Shown one piece after another: positions 18,493 to 27,960 of a DNA stretch of 56,644 nucleotides (its first letter is position 1; each line of letters opens with the position of its first letter). The DNA comes from Tissierellia bacterium (GTDB lineage Bacteria > Bacillota > Clostridia > Tissierellales > Sedimentibacteraceae): contig JAAYRW010000045.1 in NCBI GenBank assembly GCA_012518555.1, forward strand, positions 1 through 56,644, in the 5' to 3' direction. The notes beneath the pieces were generated by a model, which saw only the letters and a list, made by a program, of their open reading frames with translations, was not told where the DNA came from and did not search any database. Both the position numbers and the translations under genes were made by a program.

Positions 18493-20223
18493 CTATAGGT
18501 TTTTAAGTTGATTTTGTAATAGCATTCCCACTGTTTCGGCAAATCTATCGGGATTGTTAATGCGAACAAAGTTATGTCCGTATATTTTTTTTGCTGTTGG
18601 AAGGTCTTCATCTTCACCGGTAAAAACACAAAGAATTGAATTGCCCTTTTGTATTCCTTTTTTTACTTCCAGGGCTGTATCTATTATAGCTATAGGCCCG
18701 GAATACTTACTTTGTTCCTTCTTCATACCTGTATGGGGAATAGATTGAGCATCATTAGGTTTACAATCTGATAATACAATCAATATTTTGTTGTCATAGT
18801 CGTAGTTTTCCATCATGTGCAAGGAGGTCCTTATAGCTAATCCATCTCTATTACAAGCTGAAGTTTTATAATTGAAAATTTCTTTATTATTTTTTTCTTC
18901 ATAAGAACGGTAAAGTCTTGTAACTGTATAATTTCTCAAACTACTGAAGGAATATACTTTAACCGCTATTCCGCATCGGGTTAAACTTTCGGCAATTACA
19001 TAAGCTTGAGCTGCAATTATTTCTTGTCTTTCAGCTTGTGAGGCAGATGCATCTAACAGAATGTCTACGGAAATATTTCCTGCATCCTTGTTAAATTCCT
19101 TTGTAAATATTTGATTATCATTTACATGGATTCTCCATAAGCTTTCAATACTTAGCTTTCCTGCTTGAGACTTTCCCCTATAGGGTTCAAAATAAGCTAA
19201 CATTGCATTTCTGATTTTATTTGTAAGTTTTATAATACTGTTTTGGTAAGCTATATAATTTTCATTAAAATGCTTTATGTTAATTTCCCTTTGTTTAAGA
19301 GCTAGATTATTAAAATAAAGGGCATTTACATCGTCACCAAATTCCTTGTCAAACTCACCCCTTGTAAAATGCAGATGGCAGTCTTTGTGGTTGCCTAAGC
19401 AGAGTTTTTGCTCTAATTCACGAGTTTTTTCTTCAGAGATAATTGAAGCACCAAAATACTTCCTTATATATTGTCTTTCTGAATCGTCTTTTTTTTCTTT
19501 GAAAACTTTTCTGGTAGCTTTTTTAGTTTGACCTTTTTTTTCAAAATATACATCTCTGCTTGTTTCGGCAGAACCTGAATAAAGCTCCATCATAGTTGCC
19601 ATTTCTGAGTCGCTTAGTTTCTTTTCGCCCTGCTGAACCTTCTTTTGTAACTCGCTGGCCTTGTCTTTGGTCTTCTTATTATCTGTTTGATATTGACCAT
19701 AGTTGAAGCGAAAATATCTCTTTAAAATTTCATCCATTTTAATAATTATTTCTTCCGTACTTAAAGTAACATCAAATTCAAGGTCATTTAATATATTAAG
19801 AAGATTGCCGGTTACTTCTGGATTCATTCCTAATGCTCTTTTAAAATGGGCTTCCCTAATCCTTTCCAACAACTTACTATCTAAAGCTTCTACTTCTCCT
19901 TTTGCAACTTTTTCACCATAGTTCCGTCTAAGCTTGTATAAAACAGGACGTTCAGCTTTTCCTTTATTAAATATAGAGTTTTCTAAACCAATCCAAAAAA
20001 GAATTTCGTAAAATTCATGGTCACTGTCTGTTTTGAGATAATTGAAAAACTTTTGAAGTAATGGATAATCATAGTACTTGTAAGCTGCACCTATTATATA
20101 ATTCCAGTAAAGATCAACTTCCCCATTTTCAGTATATGCCTTAAATTCAGGGTCTAAGGAATAGTCATTGGAAGCGTTCCAAATAATATTAAGGGCCCTC
20201 TTGTCTTTTTCCCTTTTACTCAT
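18493..20223 (-). CDS. VWA-domain protein partnered with a MoxR ATPase
   Basis: 576 residues from ATG 20223 (AAGGA six bases upstream); the TTG at 20229 is a less likely start. The N-terminal ~330 residues are helical and charged, with no family I recognise. The C-terminal third is a von Willebrand A domain with a MIDAS motif: DASAS (near 388), a downstream Thr region and VLSDCKPND. This layout resembles ViaA, NorD and CobT-like partners of MoxR ATPases, which act with the ATPase to remodel metalloproteins or complexes. It starts 2 bases after the ATPase stop, so the two are translationally coupled. Confidence 0.8.
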   Translation of the reverse strand: MSKREKDKRALNIIWNASNDYSLDPEFKAYTENGEVDLYWNYIIGAAYKYYDYPLLQKFFNYLKTDSDHEFYEILFWIGLENSIFNKGKAERPVLYKLRRNYGEKVAKGEVEALDSKLLERIREAHFKRALGMNPEVTGNLLNILNDLEFDVTLSTEEIIIKMDEILKRYFRFNYGQYQTDNKKTKDKASELQKKVQQGEKKLSDSEMATMMELYSGSAETSRDVYFEKKGQTKKATRKVFKEKKDDSERQYIRKYFGASIISEEKTRELEQKLCLGNHKDCHLHFTRGEFDKEFGDDVNALYFNNLALKQREINIKHFNENYIAYQNSIIKLTNKIRNAMLAYFEPYRGKSQAGKLSIESLWRIHVNDNQIFTKEFNKDAGNISVDILLDASASQAERQEIIAAQAYVIAESLTRCGIAVKVYSFSSLRNYTVTRLYRSYEEKNNKEIFNYKTSACNRDGLAIRTSLHMMENYDYDNKILIVLSDCKPNDAQSIPHTGMKKEQSKYSGPIAIIDTALEVKKGIQKGNSILCVFTGEDEDLPTAKKIYGHNFVRINNPDRFAETVGMLLQNQLKNL

Positions 20224-20225
20224 AG

Positions 20226-21140
20226 TCAATCCTTGAAAATTTCGTTCCTTTCCAAATTAGTGGGTATCCTTAAAGAAATAACATCTTCTACTAAAGTACG
20301 CTCAAAATCATCGAAAGATTTATTTGTAATACCTAATTTTAAAGCTTTATCTGCAGATAATCCCCTATCCATTAAGTTAATAGCAGCTAAAAGCCCTCTC
20401 AAATCTACAGATTTAGTTGAGATTTCAGAGTTTTCGCTCTTCAATTGTAAATCTTTGAAAAGTCCTGCAAATTGATTAAGGTAGTCCTCATTTAAAGAAG
20501 GAAATTCCCTTAAAAGCAACTTTTTTAGATTTTCCAGACTAATATTAGGCATATTTATTACCATAAATCGTGAAGTTAATGCTTCATTTAGTTCTCTGGT
20601 ACCTGCATATCCGTAATTCATAGTTGCTATGAAACGGCTTGCCTCATCTATAGTTATTTTATCGTATCCAGGCACATCGATTATTCTTCTATAGTCTAAA
20701 GTTGCATGAAGTACTGCCACAGAATCATTTTTTGCCATATTAATTTCATCTAAAACCCCGAAGCCTCCCCATTTGGCACATTCATAAATAGGGCCCTGCC
20801 TAAAAACTACCTGCCCATTTTCAAAAGTATCGGTACCAATCAAGCTTGTGGAATCCGTATTTACATGAAATGAAATGTCCCACTTAGGTCTGCCAAATAC
20901 TGCCGACAAATTTTCCGCAAGAACATTTTTTCCTGTTGCCTTAGAACCTACCAACAGTAAATTTTCACCGCAAAGTAAGGCAGTAATAGCTTCTTCCCAC
21001 ACATCTTTGCCATAGTAGTTATACTTAGGATTGGGAATTCTGTATTCAAATTTTTCTTCTATCTTATAAAAATTTCTAAAACTTATAATTTCATTAATTA
21101 GACTTTCTCTAATTCCCTCTTCTCTTAAGAAATTTAGCAA
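20226..21140 (-). CDS. MoxR-family AAA+ ATPase
   Basis: 304 residues. The Walker A-like loop is LLVGSKATGKN (near 82-92) and Walker B is GFGVLDEINMA. The sensor segment SRFIATMNYGYAGTRELNEALTSRF includes the arginine finger. MoxR proteins act as chaperones with VWA partners. The start codon is TTG, with GAGGAGGAG upstream. It lies 13 bases after radA and just before the VWA gene. The likely client is the RtcB system or a metalloenzyme elsewhere, but the sequence alone cannot say. Confidence 0.87.
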   Translation of the reverse strand: MLNFLREEGIRESLINEIISFRNFYKIEEKFEYRIPNPKYNYYGKDVWEEAITALLCGENLLLVGSKATGKNVLAENLSAVFGRPKWDISFHVNTDSTSLIGTDTFENGQVVFRQGPIYECAKWGGFGVLDEINMAKNDSVAVLHATLDYRRIIDVPGYDKITIDEASRFIATMNYGYAGTRELNEALTSRFMVINMPNISLENLKKLLLREFPSLNEDYLNQFAGLFKDLQLKSENSEISTKSVDLRGLLAAINLMDRGLSADKALKLGITNKSFDDFERTLVEDVISLRIPTNLERNEIFKD

Positions 21141-21153
21141 TTTTCTCCTCCTC

Positions 21154-22509
21154 TTAAAATAATATTTCCATTGCCTTCCTTATGTTGTTTACTGGAATTA
21201 TGTCCATATCTTTAATTTCCTTGGAAGCTTCAATATTTGCTTCTGCTATAAGGGCTCTTTCAAAGCCCATTTTCTGTGCCTCTAAAAGTCTTTTTTCAAT
21301 AGAGTTTACTCCTCTTATTTCCCCCGTAAGGCCTACTTCACCTATTAATATTGTTTTAAAATCCACAGGAATTTCCTTAAAGCTTGATGCAAGAGCACAA
21401 AGTATTGCTAAATCACATGCCGGCTCCTTTATTTGAAGTCCCCCCGTTACATTAATAAATGTATCTGAACTTTGAATTGACAGACCTGCTTTCTTTTCTA
21501 AGACTGCAATAAGCATTGCAGCTCTATTTTTATCTATACCAGTAGTTACTCTGTTTGCAAATCCTGCCGGTGAATATGTAACTAATGCTTGTATTTCTAT
21601 GAGTACAGGCCTTGTACCTTCCATAGCTGCCGTTACTACTGTCCCGTAGGCATCTACAGGTCTTCCTTTTAGAAATACCTCCGAAGGATTTTCCACTTCA
21701 ATTAATCCCCTATCCCGCATTTCGAAAATTCCTATTTCATTAGTAGAGCCGAATCGGTTTTTAACAGCTCTTAAAATTCTGTAGGAAAAATGTCTTTCTC
21801 CCTCGAAATATAGAACAGTATCTACCATGTGCTCTAATACTTTAGGTCCGGCAATGGCTCCAGACTTAGTAACATGTCCTACTATAAATGTTGCCATATT
21901 TCTTACCTTAGTCATTCGCATTACCATAGATGTAACTTCTCTTACCTGACTTACACTTCCCGGAGCTGAAGCTACATCAGGTGAGTAAATAGTTTGTATA
22001 GAATCAAGGACCAGCAAGTCTGGTTCTTCCTTGTCAACAAATTCTCTTATTACATCAATATTTGTCTCTGCTAAAACATAAAGTTCCCCATCAGCTATAC
22101 CTAATCTGTCTGCCCTTATTTTTATCTGTTCACCAGATTCTTCTCCTGAAATGTATAAAACCTTTAAACTTTGTCTGGAGGCATAATCTGCAACTTGCAA
22201 TAAAAGTGTTGATTTTCCTATTCCCGGATCTCCTCCCACAAGGATTAGAGAGCTTTTGATAATTCCTCCCCCTAAGACCCTGTCCATTTCCTTAATTCCT
22301 GTTGAAATTCTTTCTTTTTTAGTAGGTCTAATAGTGTTTATTTTTTCGATTTTTCCCTTACTAATACCCCTTTGGCTTTTTTTACTTTCTTTTGATTCAA
22401 ATTCTTCTACAAATCTATTCCATTGACTGCAGGAAGGACATTTACCAAGCCATTTTACCGTTTCATAACCACATTCCTGACAAACGAATTTCGATTTTAT
22501 TTTAGCCAT
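21154..22509 (-). CDS. radA: DNA repair protein RadA
   Basis: 451 residues, full length. The N-terminal zinc ribbon is CQECGYETVKWLGKCPSC. A RecA-like core follows with Walker A GGDPGIGKSTL (near 92), then the RadA KNRFGSTNEIG motif (near 250) and a C-terminal Lon-like domain (TGGLQIKEPACDLAI...GEVGLTGEIRGV). RadA promotes branch migration in recombination. It begins the radA-moxR-vwa-rtcB operon, and its promoter faces away from the XRE-pot promoter in the 240-bp gap. Confidence 0.95.
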   Translation of the reverse strand: MAKIKSKFVCQECGYETVKWLGKCPSCSQWNRFVEEFESKESKKSQRGISKGKIEKINTIRPTKKERISTGIKEMDRVLGGGIIKSSLILVGGDPGIGKSTLLLQVADYASRQSLKVLYISGEESGEQIKIRADRLGIADGELYVLAETNIDVIREFVDKEEPDLLVLDSIQTIYSPDVASAPGSVSQVREVTSMVMRMTKVRNMATFIVGHVTKSGAIAGPKVLEHMVDTVLYFEGERHFSYRILRAVKNRFGSTNEIGIFEMRDRGLIEVENPSEVFLKGRPVDAYGTVVTAAMEGTRPVLIEIQALVTYSPAGFANRVTTGIDKNRAAMLIAVLEKKAGLSIQSSDTFINVTGGLQIKEPACDLAILCALASSFKEIPVDFKTILIGEVGLTGEIRGVNSIEKRLLEAQKMGFERALIAEANIEASKEIKDMDIIPVNNIRKAMEILF

Positions 22510-22536
22510 CTTTCACCTGCTTTCACTTATTAACTA

Positions 22537-22566
22537 ACTATATAATAGAAGAATATGCTATGTCAA
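22537..22566 (-). promoter_or_regulatory. Sigma-A promoter of radA operon
   Basis: On the minus strand TTGACA (22561-22566) lies 18 bases from TATAGT (22537-22542), or 16 from the overlapping TATATA. It sits 28 bases upstream of the radA start. Confidence 0.65.
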
Positions 22567-22602
22567 TACTTAAGGTTAACTAAATTTCTTTCTATAAATT
22601 TT

Positions 22603-22619
22603 GTTTAGTAGTTGTAAAC
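22603..22619 (+). promoter_or_regulatory. Operator-like 17-bp site 1 (XRE-pot control region)
   Basis: GTTTAGTAGTTGTAAAC, an imperfect palindrome (GTTTA/TAAAC). It differs at two positions from site 2 at 22702-22718 and lies upstream of the XRE promoter, between it and the radA promoter. Confidence 0.6.
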
Positions 22620-22657
22620 ATATGTTATTTTTTAGAAAAAATTTATGAAAATTTTTA

Positions 22658-22686
22658 TTGACATAGACCTATTCCCTATATATAAT
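22658..22686 (+). promoter_or_regulatory. Consensus sigma-A promoter of XRE-potABCD
   Basis: TTGACA (22658-22663), a 17-bp spacer and TATAAT (22681-22686), a full match to consensus. The start of transcription should be near 22693. Confidence 0.9.
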
Positions 22687-22701
22687 GATATCTGTTCATA
22701 A

Positions 22702-22718
22702 GTTTAGTAATTTTAAAC
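22702..22718 (+). promoter_or_regulatory. Operator-like 17-bp site 2 (XRE-pot control region)
   Basis: GTTTAGTAATTTTAAAC, within a longer TAAGTTT...AAACTTA inverted repeat and just after the expected transcription start. It is followed by another small palindrome, AAACTTAAAGTTT. A repressor bound here would block the consensus promoter. Confidence 0.6.
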
Positions 22719-22749
22719 TTAAAGTTTAACAACAAACGAGAGGCACATT

Positions 22750-23286
22750 ATGACTATAGGAGAAAATTTAAAAAGATTAAGAGTTGCAAATTCCCTCACT
22801 CAGCAAGAATTAGCAGATAGATGTGAGTTAACAAAGGGATATATATCACAATTAGAAAGGGATTTAACATCACCGTCTATTGCAACACTCACAGACATAC
22901 TTGAATGTTTAGGTACTGATTTAGCCAGCTTTTTCAACCAATCTACAGATACTAAAGTTGTATTTAAACAGGAGGATGTGTTTGTAAAAGAATCTGATGA
23001 TAATTATATAATAAACTGGATCGTCCCTAATGCCCAAAAAAACAAAATGGAACCTATTTTAATAGAATTAGGCCCAAATAGTAAAACTAAGGCTGATGAA
23101 CCTCACGATGGAGAAGAATTCGGTTACGTATTAAATGGTTCCATAATTCTCAATTACGGAAATCAAGTTTATAAAGTTAAAAAAGGAGAATCCTTTTATA
23201 TAAAAGCAAACAAAACTCACTATATTGAGAATACAGGTAAATATACCGCAAGAGTACTGTGGGTATGTACTCCCCCAAATTTTTAG
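22750..23286 (+). CDS. XRE-family regulator with cupin domain
   Basis: 178 residues. The N-terminal XRE helix-turn-helix ([32 protein letters not shown], residues 8-39) is followed by a cupin_2 ligand domain (about 100-176). This architecture is shared by PuuR and other regulators of polyamine and amino-acid uptake. It starts the potABCD operon, 13 bases before potA. It probably senses polyamine or a related compound and represses the operon through the paired 17-bp sites; that link is inference. Confidence 0.9.
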   Translation: MTIGENLKRLRVANSLTQQELADRCELTKGYISQLERDLTSPSIATLTDILECLGTDLASFFNQSTDTKVVFKQEDVFVKESDDNYIINWIVPNAQKNKMEPILIELGPNSKTKADEPHDGEEFGYVLNGSIILNYGNQVYKVKKGESFYIKANKTHYIENTGKYTARVLWVCTPPNF

Positions 23287-23299
23287 ACAGGAGAATGAT

Positions 23300-24340
23300 A
23301 TGGACAAAGCAATAATACAACTTAATAATATTACTAAAAAGTTTGACGGAGAAATAGTTCTTAACGATATTAATTTATCCGTAAAGGAAAATGAATTTGT
23401 TACTTTGTTGGGACCAAGTGGCTGCGGTAAGACCACAACTTTAAGGATAATAGGAGGATTTGAAATTCCTGATGAAGGGGAAGTATATTTTGATGGTCAA
23501 TTAATAAATGACCTACCTCCTTTTAAAAGACAACTTAATACTGTTTTTCAAAAATATGCTTTATTTCCTCATTTAAATGTTTTTGAAAATATAGCCTTCG
23601 GCCTTCGGATTAAAAAAATGGATGAAGGAACTATTACTAAAAAAGTTGAAAAAATGCTTGGACTTTTTAATCTTAAAAATTACGGTAAAAGAAGAATTGA
23701 CCAACTAAGCGGCGGACAACAGCAACGTATTGCCATTGCCAGGGCCTTAGTCAATGAGCCCAAGGTACTTTTGCTAGATGAGCCTTTAGGAGCCTTAGAC
23801 TTAAAGTTAAGAAAAGAAATGCAACATGAGTTAAAGGCTATGCAACAACAGTTAGGAATTACATTTATCTATGTAACCCACGACCAAGAAGAGGCTCTTA
23901 CTATGTCTGATACTATAGTAGTAATGAATGATGGTATAATCCAGCAGATGGGAACCCCCATCGACATATATAATGAGCCTGAAAATGCATTCGTAGCAGA
24001 TTTCATCGGGGAAAGCAATATTTTAGACGGTATAATGCATGATGATTACTTGGTAGAATTTTTAGGTAAGAAGTTTCAATGTTTAGATGCAGGCTTTGGT
24101 AGAGGGGAAGAAGTAGATGTAGTAATTCGTCCGGAAGATTTGGATCTTACTCCTGCAGGAGAGGGTAAATTAGAAGGTGTGGTAAAGTCAGTAATATTTA
24201 AAGGTGTTCATTATGAAATGGACATTGAGGCTAATGGCTATGAATTTTTAGTTCATTCAACAGATATGGCTGCTGTAGGTACTAGTGTAGGCTTAACATT
24301 AACAGCTGATGATATTCATATTATGGTAAAGGGGGAATAG
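23300..24340 (+). CDS. potA: Spermidine/putrescine ABC transporter ATPase
   Basis: 346 residues from ATG 23300, behind ACAGGAG; a longer frame overlapping the regulator gene has no ribosome site. Walker A is GPSGCGKTT (near 39), the signature is [15 protein letters not shown], Walker B is [12 protein letters not shown] and the switch His is in [11 protein letters not shown]-terminal TOBE domain (about 270-345) completes the PotA form. It powers import through PotBC at the membrane. It is first of the four transporter genes and almost contiguous with potB. Confidence 0.94.
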   Translation: MDKAIIQLNNITKKFDGEIVLNDINLSVKENEFVTLLGPSGCGKTTTLRIIGGFEIPDEGEVYFDGQLINDLPPFKRQLNTVFQKYALFPHLNVFENIAFGLRIKKMDEGTITKKVEKMLGLFNLKNYGKRRIDQLSGGQQQRIAIARALVNEPKVLLLDEPLGALDLKLRKEMQHELKAMQQQLGITFIYVTHDQEEALTMSDTIVVMNDGIIQQMGTPIDIYNEPENAFVADFIGESNILDGIMHDDYLVEFLGKKFQCLDAGFGRGEEVDVVIRPEDLDLTPAGEGKLEGVVKSVIFKGVHYEMDIEANGYEFLVHSTDMAAVGTSVGLTLTADDIHIMVKGE

Positions 24341-24342
24341 CA

Positions 24343-25185
24343 TTGAAAAATAGAACCAAGTATTTCGCTTATCCCTATATAATATGGATAATTATATTTA
24401 TAGCTTTGCCTGCATTTTTAGTACTATTATACAGTATTACGACTAAAGAATCAGATGGTATTACTACAATACAGTTTACACTAGAAAATTTTAAGAATTT
24501 TTTTAATCCTTTATATTTAAATATTTTGTGGGATTCCATATACTTAGCGGCAGTTTCAACCATAATCTGTTTACTAATAGGTTATCCGGCAGCATTTATA
24601 ATTTCCAATGCTCATTTATCAAGAAGAAATACACTTTTGTTTCTTTGTATACTGCCTATGTGGATGAATATGCTTCTAAGAACTTATGCTTGGATGACTA
24701 TTTTAGGAAATAACGGCATACTTAATAATCTTTTCAGTTTATTAGGTCTACCTACATTTAACTTACTCTATACAAAAGGGGCTACAGTAATGGGAATGGT
24801 TTATAACTTCCTTCCCTTTATGATACTTCCTATTTATACTGCTTTAAGTAAAATGGATAGGGGACTTTTAGAAGCAGCAGATGATTTAGGTGCAGATAAG
24901 AAAACAGTTTTTATTAAAGTTATACTTCCTTTAAGTATGCCTGGTGTTATTTCTGGAATTATAATGGTTTTCATGCCTGCTGTAAGTACATTTATTATTC
25001 CTCAACTGTTAGGAGGAAATAAAAACATGATGATAGGAAACTTAGTAGAAAGGCTGTTCATTATAAATGGAGACTGGAATTTCGGTTCGGCAATTTCCAT
25101 TGTAATGATGCTTATAATACTGCTTTCCATGTCAATAATGAATAAATTTGACATAGATAAGGAAGGAGGGGCAAGATTATGGTAA
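24343..25185 (+). CDS. potB: Spermidine/putrescine ABC transporter permease PotB
   Basis: 280 residues with six predicted membrane helices. The EAA coupling loop is EAADDLGADKKTVFIKVILP near residue 185, where the PotA ATPase docks. It begins with a TTG codon after an AAAGGGGG ribosome site, immediately after potA, and overlaps potC by 7 bases. Substrate is inferred from the complete potABCD order. Confidence 0.92.
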   Translation: MKNRTKYFAYPYIIWIIIFIALPAFLVLLYSITTKESDGITTIQFTLENFKNFFNPLYLNILWDSIYLAAVSTIICLLIGYPAAFIISNAHLSRRNTLLFLCILPMWMNMLLRTYAWMTILGNNGILNNLFSLLGLPTFNLLYTKGATVMGMVYNFLPFMILPIYTALSKMDRGLLEAADDLGADKKTVFIKVILPLSMPGVISGIIMVFMPAVSTFIIPQLLGGNKNMMIGNLVERLFIINGDWNFGSAISIVMMLIILLSMSIMNKFDIDKEGGARLW

Positions 25186-25982
25186 AAAAGTATTTATCTA
25201 AAATATATATGGCTATAATATTTATATTCCTCTATGCCCCTATAGTAGTTTTAGCTGTTTTCTCTTTTAATGAATCCCGATCGAGAGGTAATTGGACAGG
25301 ATTTACATTAAAATGGTATGTTGAGCTTTTTTATGATCGTGATATTCGTTTAGCCTTTTATTACACTATATCTATTGCAATAATTTCTGCAATTATATCT
25401 ACAATTATAGGTACATTTGCGGCAATAGGAATAAACAGCATGAAGGGAAAAACAAAATCTTTAATATTAAATGTAAACTATTTGCCGGTTTTAAACCCGG
25501 ATATAGTTACGGGAATATCTCTAATGATTTTATATATATCATTTAATATGGACTTTGGATTTAACACCATGCTTTTATCCCATATAGTCTTTAATATTCC
25601 ATACGTAATACTGTCCATACTTCCCAAATTAAAGCAGTTAGATGTTCATATAACTGAAGCTGCCATGGACTTAGGAGCTACTCCCATGTATGCTCTTAGA
25701 AAAGTAATTATACCGGAAATTAAGCCGGGAATAGTAACAGGATTCTTAATGGCATTTACACTATCTATCGACGATTTTATAATAAGCTACTTTACAAAGG
25801 GCGAAGGAGTTACCAATCTTTCTATAATAATTTACTCTATGGCTAGAAGAGGTGTTCGTCCTACTATTAATGCTTTGTCTACAATTATGCTGACTGTAGT
25901 ATTAATTTTAATGATATTGATTAACAAAAGAACAAGTGCTGAAAGAGTAAGTAAATTTAAAAGAAAAGAGGTAAAAGAGTGA
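25179..25982 (+). CDS. potC: Spermidine/putrescine ABC transporter permease PotC
   Basis: 267 residues and six predicted membrane helices. It has the PotC N-terminal SFNESRSRGNWTGFTLKWY region and the EAA loop EAAMDLGATPMYALRKVIIPE near residue 165. It overlaps both potB (7 bases) and potD (4 bases), so translation is coupled across the set. Confidence 0.92.
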   Translation: MVKKYLSKIYMAIIFIFLYAPIVVLAVFSFNESRSRGNWTGFTLKWYVELFYDRDIRLAFYYTISIAIISAIISTIIGTFAAIGINSMKGKTKSLILNVNYLPVLNPDIVTGISLMILYISFNMDFGFNTMLLSHIVFNIPYVILSILPKLKQLDVHITEAAMDLGATPMYALRKVIIPEIKPGIVTGFLMAFTLSIDDFIISYFTKGEGVTNLSIIIYSMARRGVRPTINALSTIMLTVVLILMILINKRTSAERVSKFKRKEVKE

Positions 25983-27013
25983 AAAGATTAATATTGATAA
26001 TTATAATTTTAGTAATGGTTTTTGTTCTAGCAGGATGTAGTTCCGGAGACAGAGAAGTTTTAAATATATTAAATTATGATATTTATATCGACAGAGATTT
26101 ATTAAAAGAATTTGAAAATGAACACAATGTAAGAATTAAGTATGATACCTATTCTACTCCTGAAGAAATGTATATTAAAGTAAAAGCAGGGGCTTCAAGT
26201 TATGATTTAATTTTTTCTAGTGAATATATGATTGAAAGAATGATCGACGAAGGAATGGTCAACAAATTAAATTTTGACAATATACCTAATTATAAATATA
26301 TAGACCAAGATTTTAAAAATCATCCCTATGACCCTAACAATGAATACTCGGTACCTTATTTCTGGGGAACATTAGGAATATTGTATAACAAAAATACCGT
26401 TGATGTTTCATCTAATAGCTGGGAGATTCTTTGGGACGAAAATCATTCTCAAAGAATAATTATGATGGATTCCCAAAGAGACTCTTTCGGTGCAGCTCTT
26501 AAATTATTAGGATATTCCATGAATACGGTAGATGAAAATGAGTTAGATGAAGCTAAGGATTTACTCCTTAAACAAAAACCCTTAGTAATGGCTTACATTA
26601 CTGACGGGGCTCCTGACATTATGGTAAATGAAGAAGCAAATATGGCATTAGTATGGTCTGGAGAAGCAGTAGCTGCAATGGCTGAAAATGAAAACTTAGA
26701 TTTCGTTATTCCAAAAGAAGGTAGCAACATTTGGATCGATGCAATGATTATTCCTTCAACAACGACTAATCAGCCCTTAGCTGAAAAATTTATTAACTTC
26801 CTATGCTCAACGGAAGCAACTTTAAGAAATATAGACGAAGTTTGGTACTCTACTGTCCATACAGAAGCTATAAAGGAAGTAGATGAAGAACTACTGAACA
26901 ATCCTGCCTTCAACATTCCCCAGGAAGATATTGATAAAATGGAAATGTTCAGAGACCCAAAAGAATTTATAGACCTATATACACAGCGTTGGACTGAAAT
27001 AGCAGTCCAATAA
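25979..27013 (+). CDS. potD: Spermidine/putrescine-binding lipoprotein PotD
   Basis: 344 residues. A lipoprotein signal peptide ends in VLAGC, so Cys19 would be lipidated and the protein held on the outer face of the membrane. The mature part matches polyamine-binding proteins: NILNYDIYID early, YDLIFSSEYMIERM, SVPYFWGTLGILYNK and WSGEAVAAMAEN. It starts with GTG, overlapping the potC stop. Polyamine specificity is a family inference. Confidence 0.93.
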   Translation: MKRLILIIIILVMVFVLAGCSSGDREVLNILNYDIYIDRDLLKEFENEHNVRIKYDTYSTPEEMYIKVKAGASSYDLIFSSEYMIERMIDEGMVNKLNFDNIPNYKYIDQDFKNHPYDPNNEYSVPYFWGTLGILYNKNTVDVSSNSWEILWDENHSQRIIMMDSQRDSFGAALKLLGYSMNTVDENELDEAKDLLLKQKPLVMAYITDGAPDIMVNEEANMALVWSGEAVAAMAENENLDFVIPKEGSNIWIDAMIIPSTTTNQPLAEKFINFLCSTEATLRNIDEVWYSTVHTEAIKEVDEELLNNPAFNIPQEDIDKMEMFRDPKEFIDLYTQRWTEIAVQ

Positions 27014-27020
27014 CAAGCCC

Positions 27021-27064
27021 AGGGACCTTTTGGCTATTTGCCAATAGAGTCCCTGTTCTTTTAT
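27021..27064 (+). terminator. Rho-independent terminator after potD
   Basis: Stem AGGGAC (27021-27026) with GTCCCT (27049-27054), plus inner TTGGC/GCCAA, followed by GTTCTTTT. It lies 8 bases past the potD stop codon. Confidence 0.88.
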
Positions 27065-27094
27065 AACTAAGTTAATTAGCTGTCCTTAGCAACC

Positions 27095-27934
27095 TTACAG
27101 GAATTCGCAGTACTTACAACCGCTGCAATTTTCAACTTTTCCTTCAAATATTTTTTTAATTATACTTGCTGTATTATATGCCTCTTTGTCTCTTTTGCTT
27201 AATTTAGAATCGTGAAGTATTATTTTTTTAGGAGATACACTTAATAAAATATTTATTACATTTTCATCATAGTTGTTTCTTTCTGAATTTAATTCAGCAG
27301 AAAACTCTACATTTGACAAATAATTAAGTTTATGCATATCTTTATCATATACTTGAACTTTATTATTATTGAAAAGTACGTTCAAAACAGCATATTCCTT
27401 TTCCTCAGTATCGGAAATTAATTTAATAATACTTATAAAATCCATATACTCTTTCTTCATTAGGTATGAATCTATGCAGCGTTCTACTACCTGAGCTGCA
27501 TAAAGCTTAATAAATTTAAGCCTGAAATTGACAAATCCGTTTAAATTTATTAACTTAGACTTTTCTAAGACCTCTTTAAACTTATTTTTTATAATTAACT
27601 GTATTTTAATATCATTTTCTATTTCATCCTCTATGGTAGATATTATTGCACTTACTTCATCTTCATCAAAGTAAAAATAGTTTTCCTTAAGACAATCTAT
27701 TCCCACTAACTTGGTATACTCAACCAAAAGTTTCGTTACTTTTCCTATAATTTTATTTGTATACTCTTTTTTGTTTACCTTACTATCAGTAAAATATCTA
27801 ATCCTTATATTTCCTTCATCTGTTGACGATAATTCTATATTTATATTACTTTCATCTATATTGGTTAATATTCTTATATTATTATAAATTTCATGATTTT
27901 CATTTTCATTTAACTCTAATGATAAAAGCTCCAC
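27095..27934 (-). CDS. ytxC: YtxC-like sporulation protein
   Basis: 279 residues. The central block NLNGFVNFRLKFIKLY, followed by a segment ending MKKEYMDFISIIK (about 130-170), is the conserved part of the YtxC family, which is found in endospore formers; its role is unknown. The N-terminal half is acidic and Ile-rich. The protein ends in CSGCKYCEFL, with three Cys that could bind a metal. It lies 26 bases after the GME-fold-like gene. The assignment rests on recalled family features. Confidence 0.7.
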   Translation of the reverse strand: MELLSLELNENENHEIYNNIRILTNIDESNINIELSSTDEGNIRIRYFTDSKVNKKEYTNKIIGKVTKLLVEYTKLVGIDCLKENYFYFDEDEVSAIISTIEDEIENDIKIQLIIKNKFKEVLEKSKLINLNGFVNFRLKFIKLYAAQVVERCIDSYLMKKEYMDFISIIKLISDTEEKEYAVLNVLFNNNKVQVYDKDMHKLNYLSNVEFSAELNSERNNYDENVINILLSVSPKKIILHDSKLSKRDKEAYNTASIIKKIFEGKVENCSGCKYCEFL

Positions 27935-27960
27935 TTAGTCACTCCTCTCGGTCAGGGAGG

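Noticed and set aside
23225-23299. Longer potA start overlapping the regulator gene
   Set aside because: The upstream codons lack a ribosome site and add residues unlike PotA; ATG 23300 has GGAG at the right distance.
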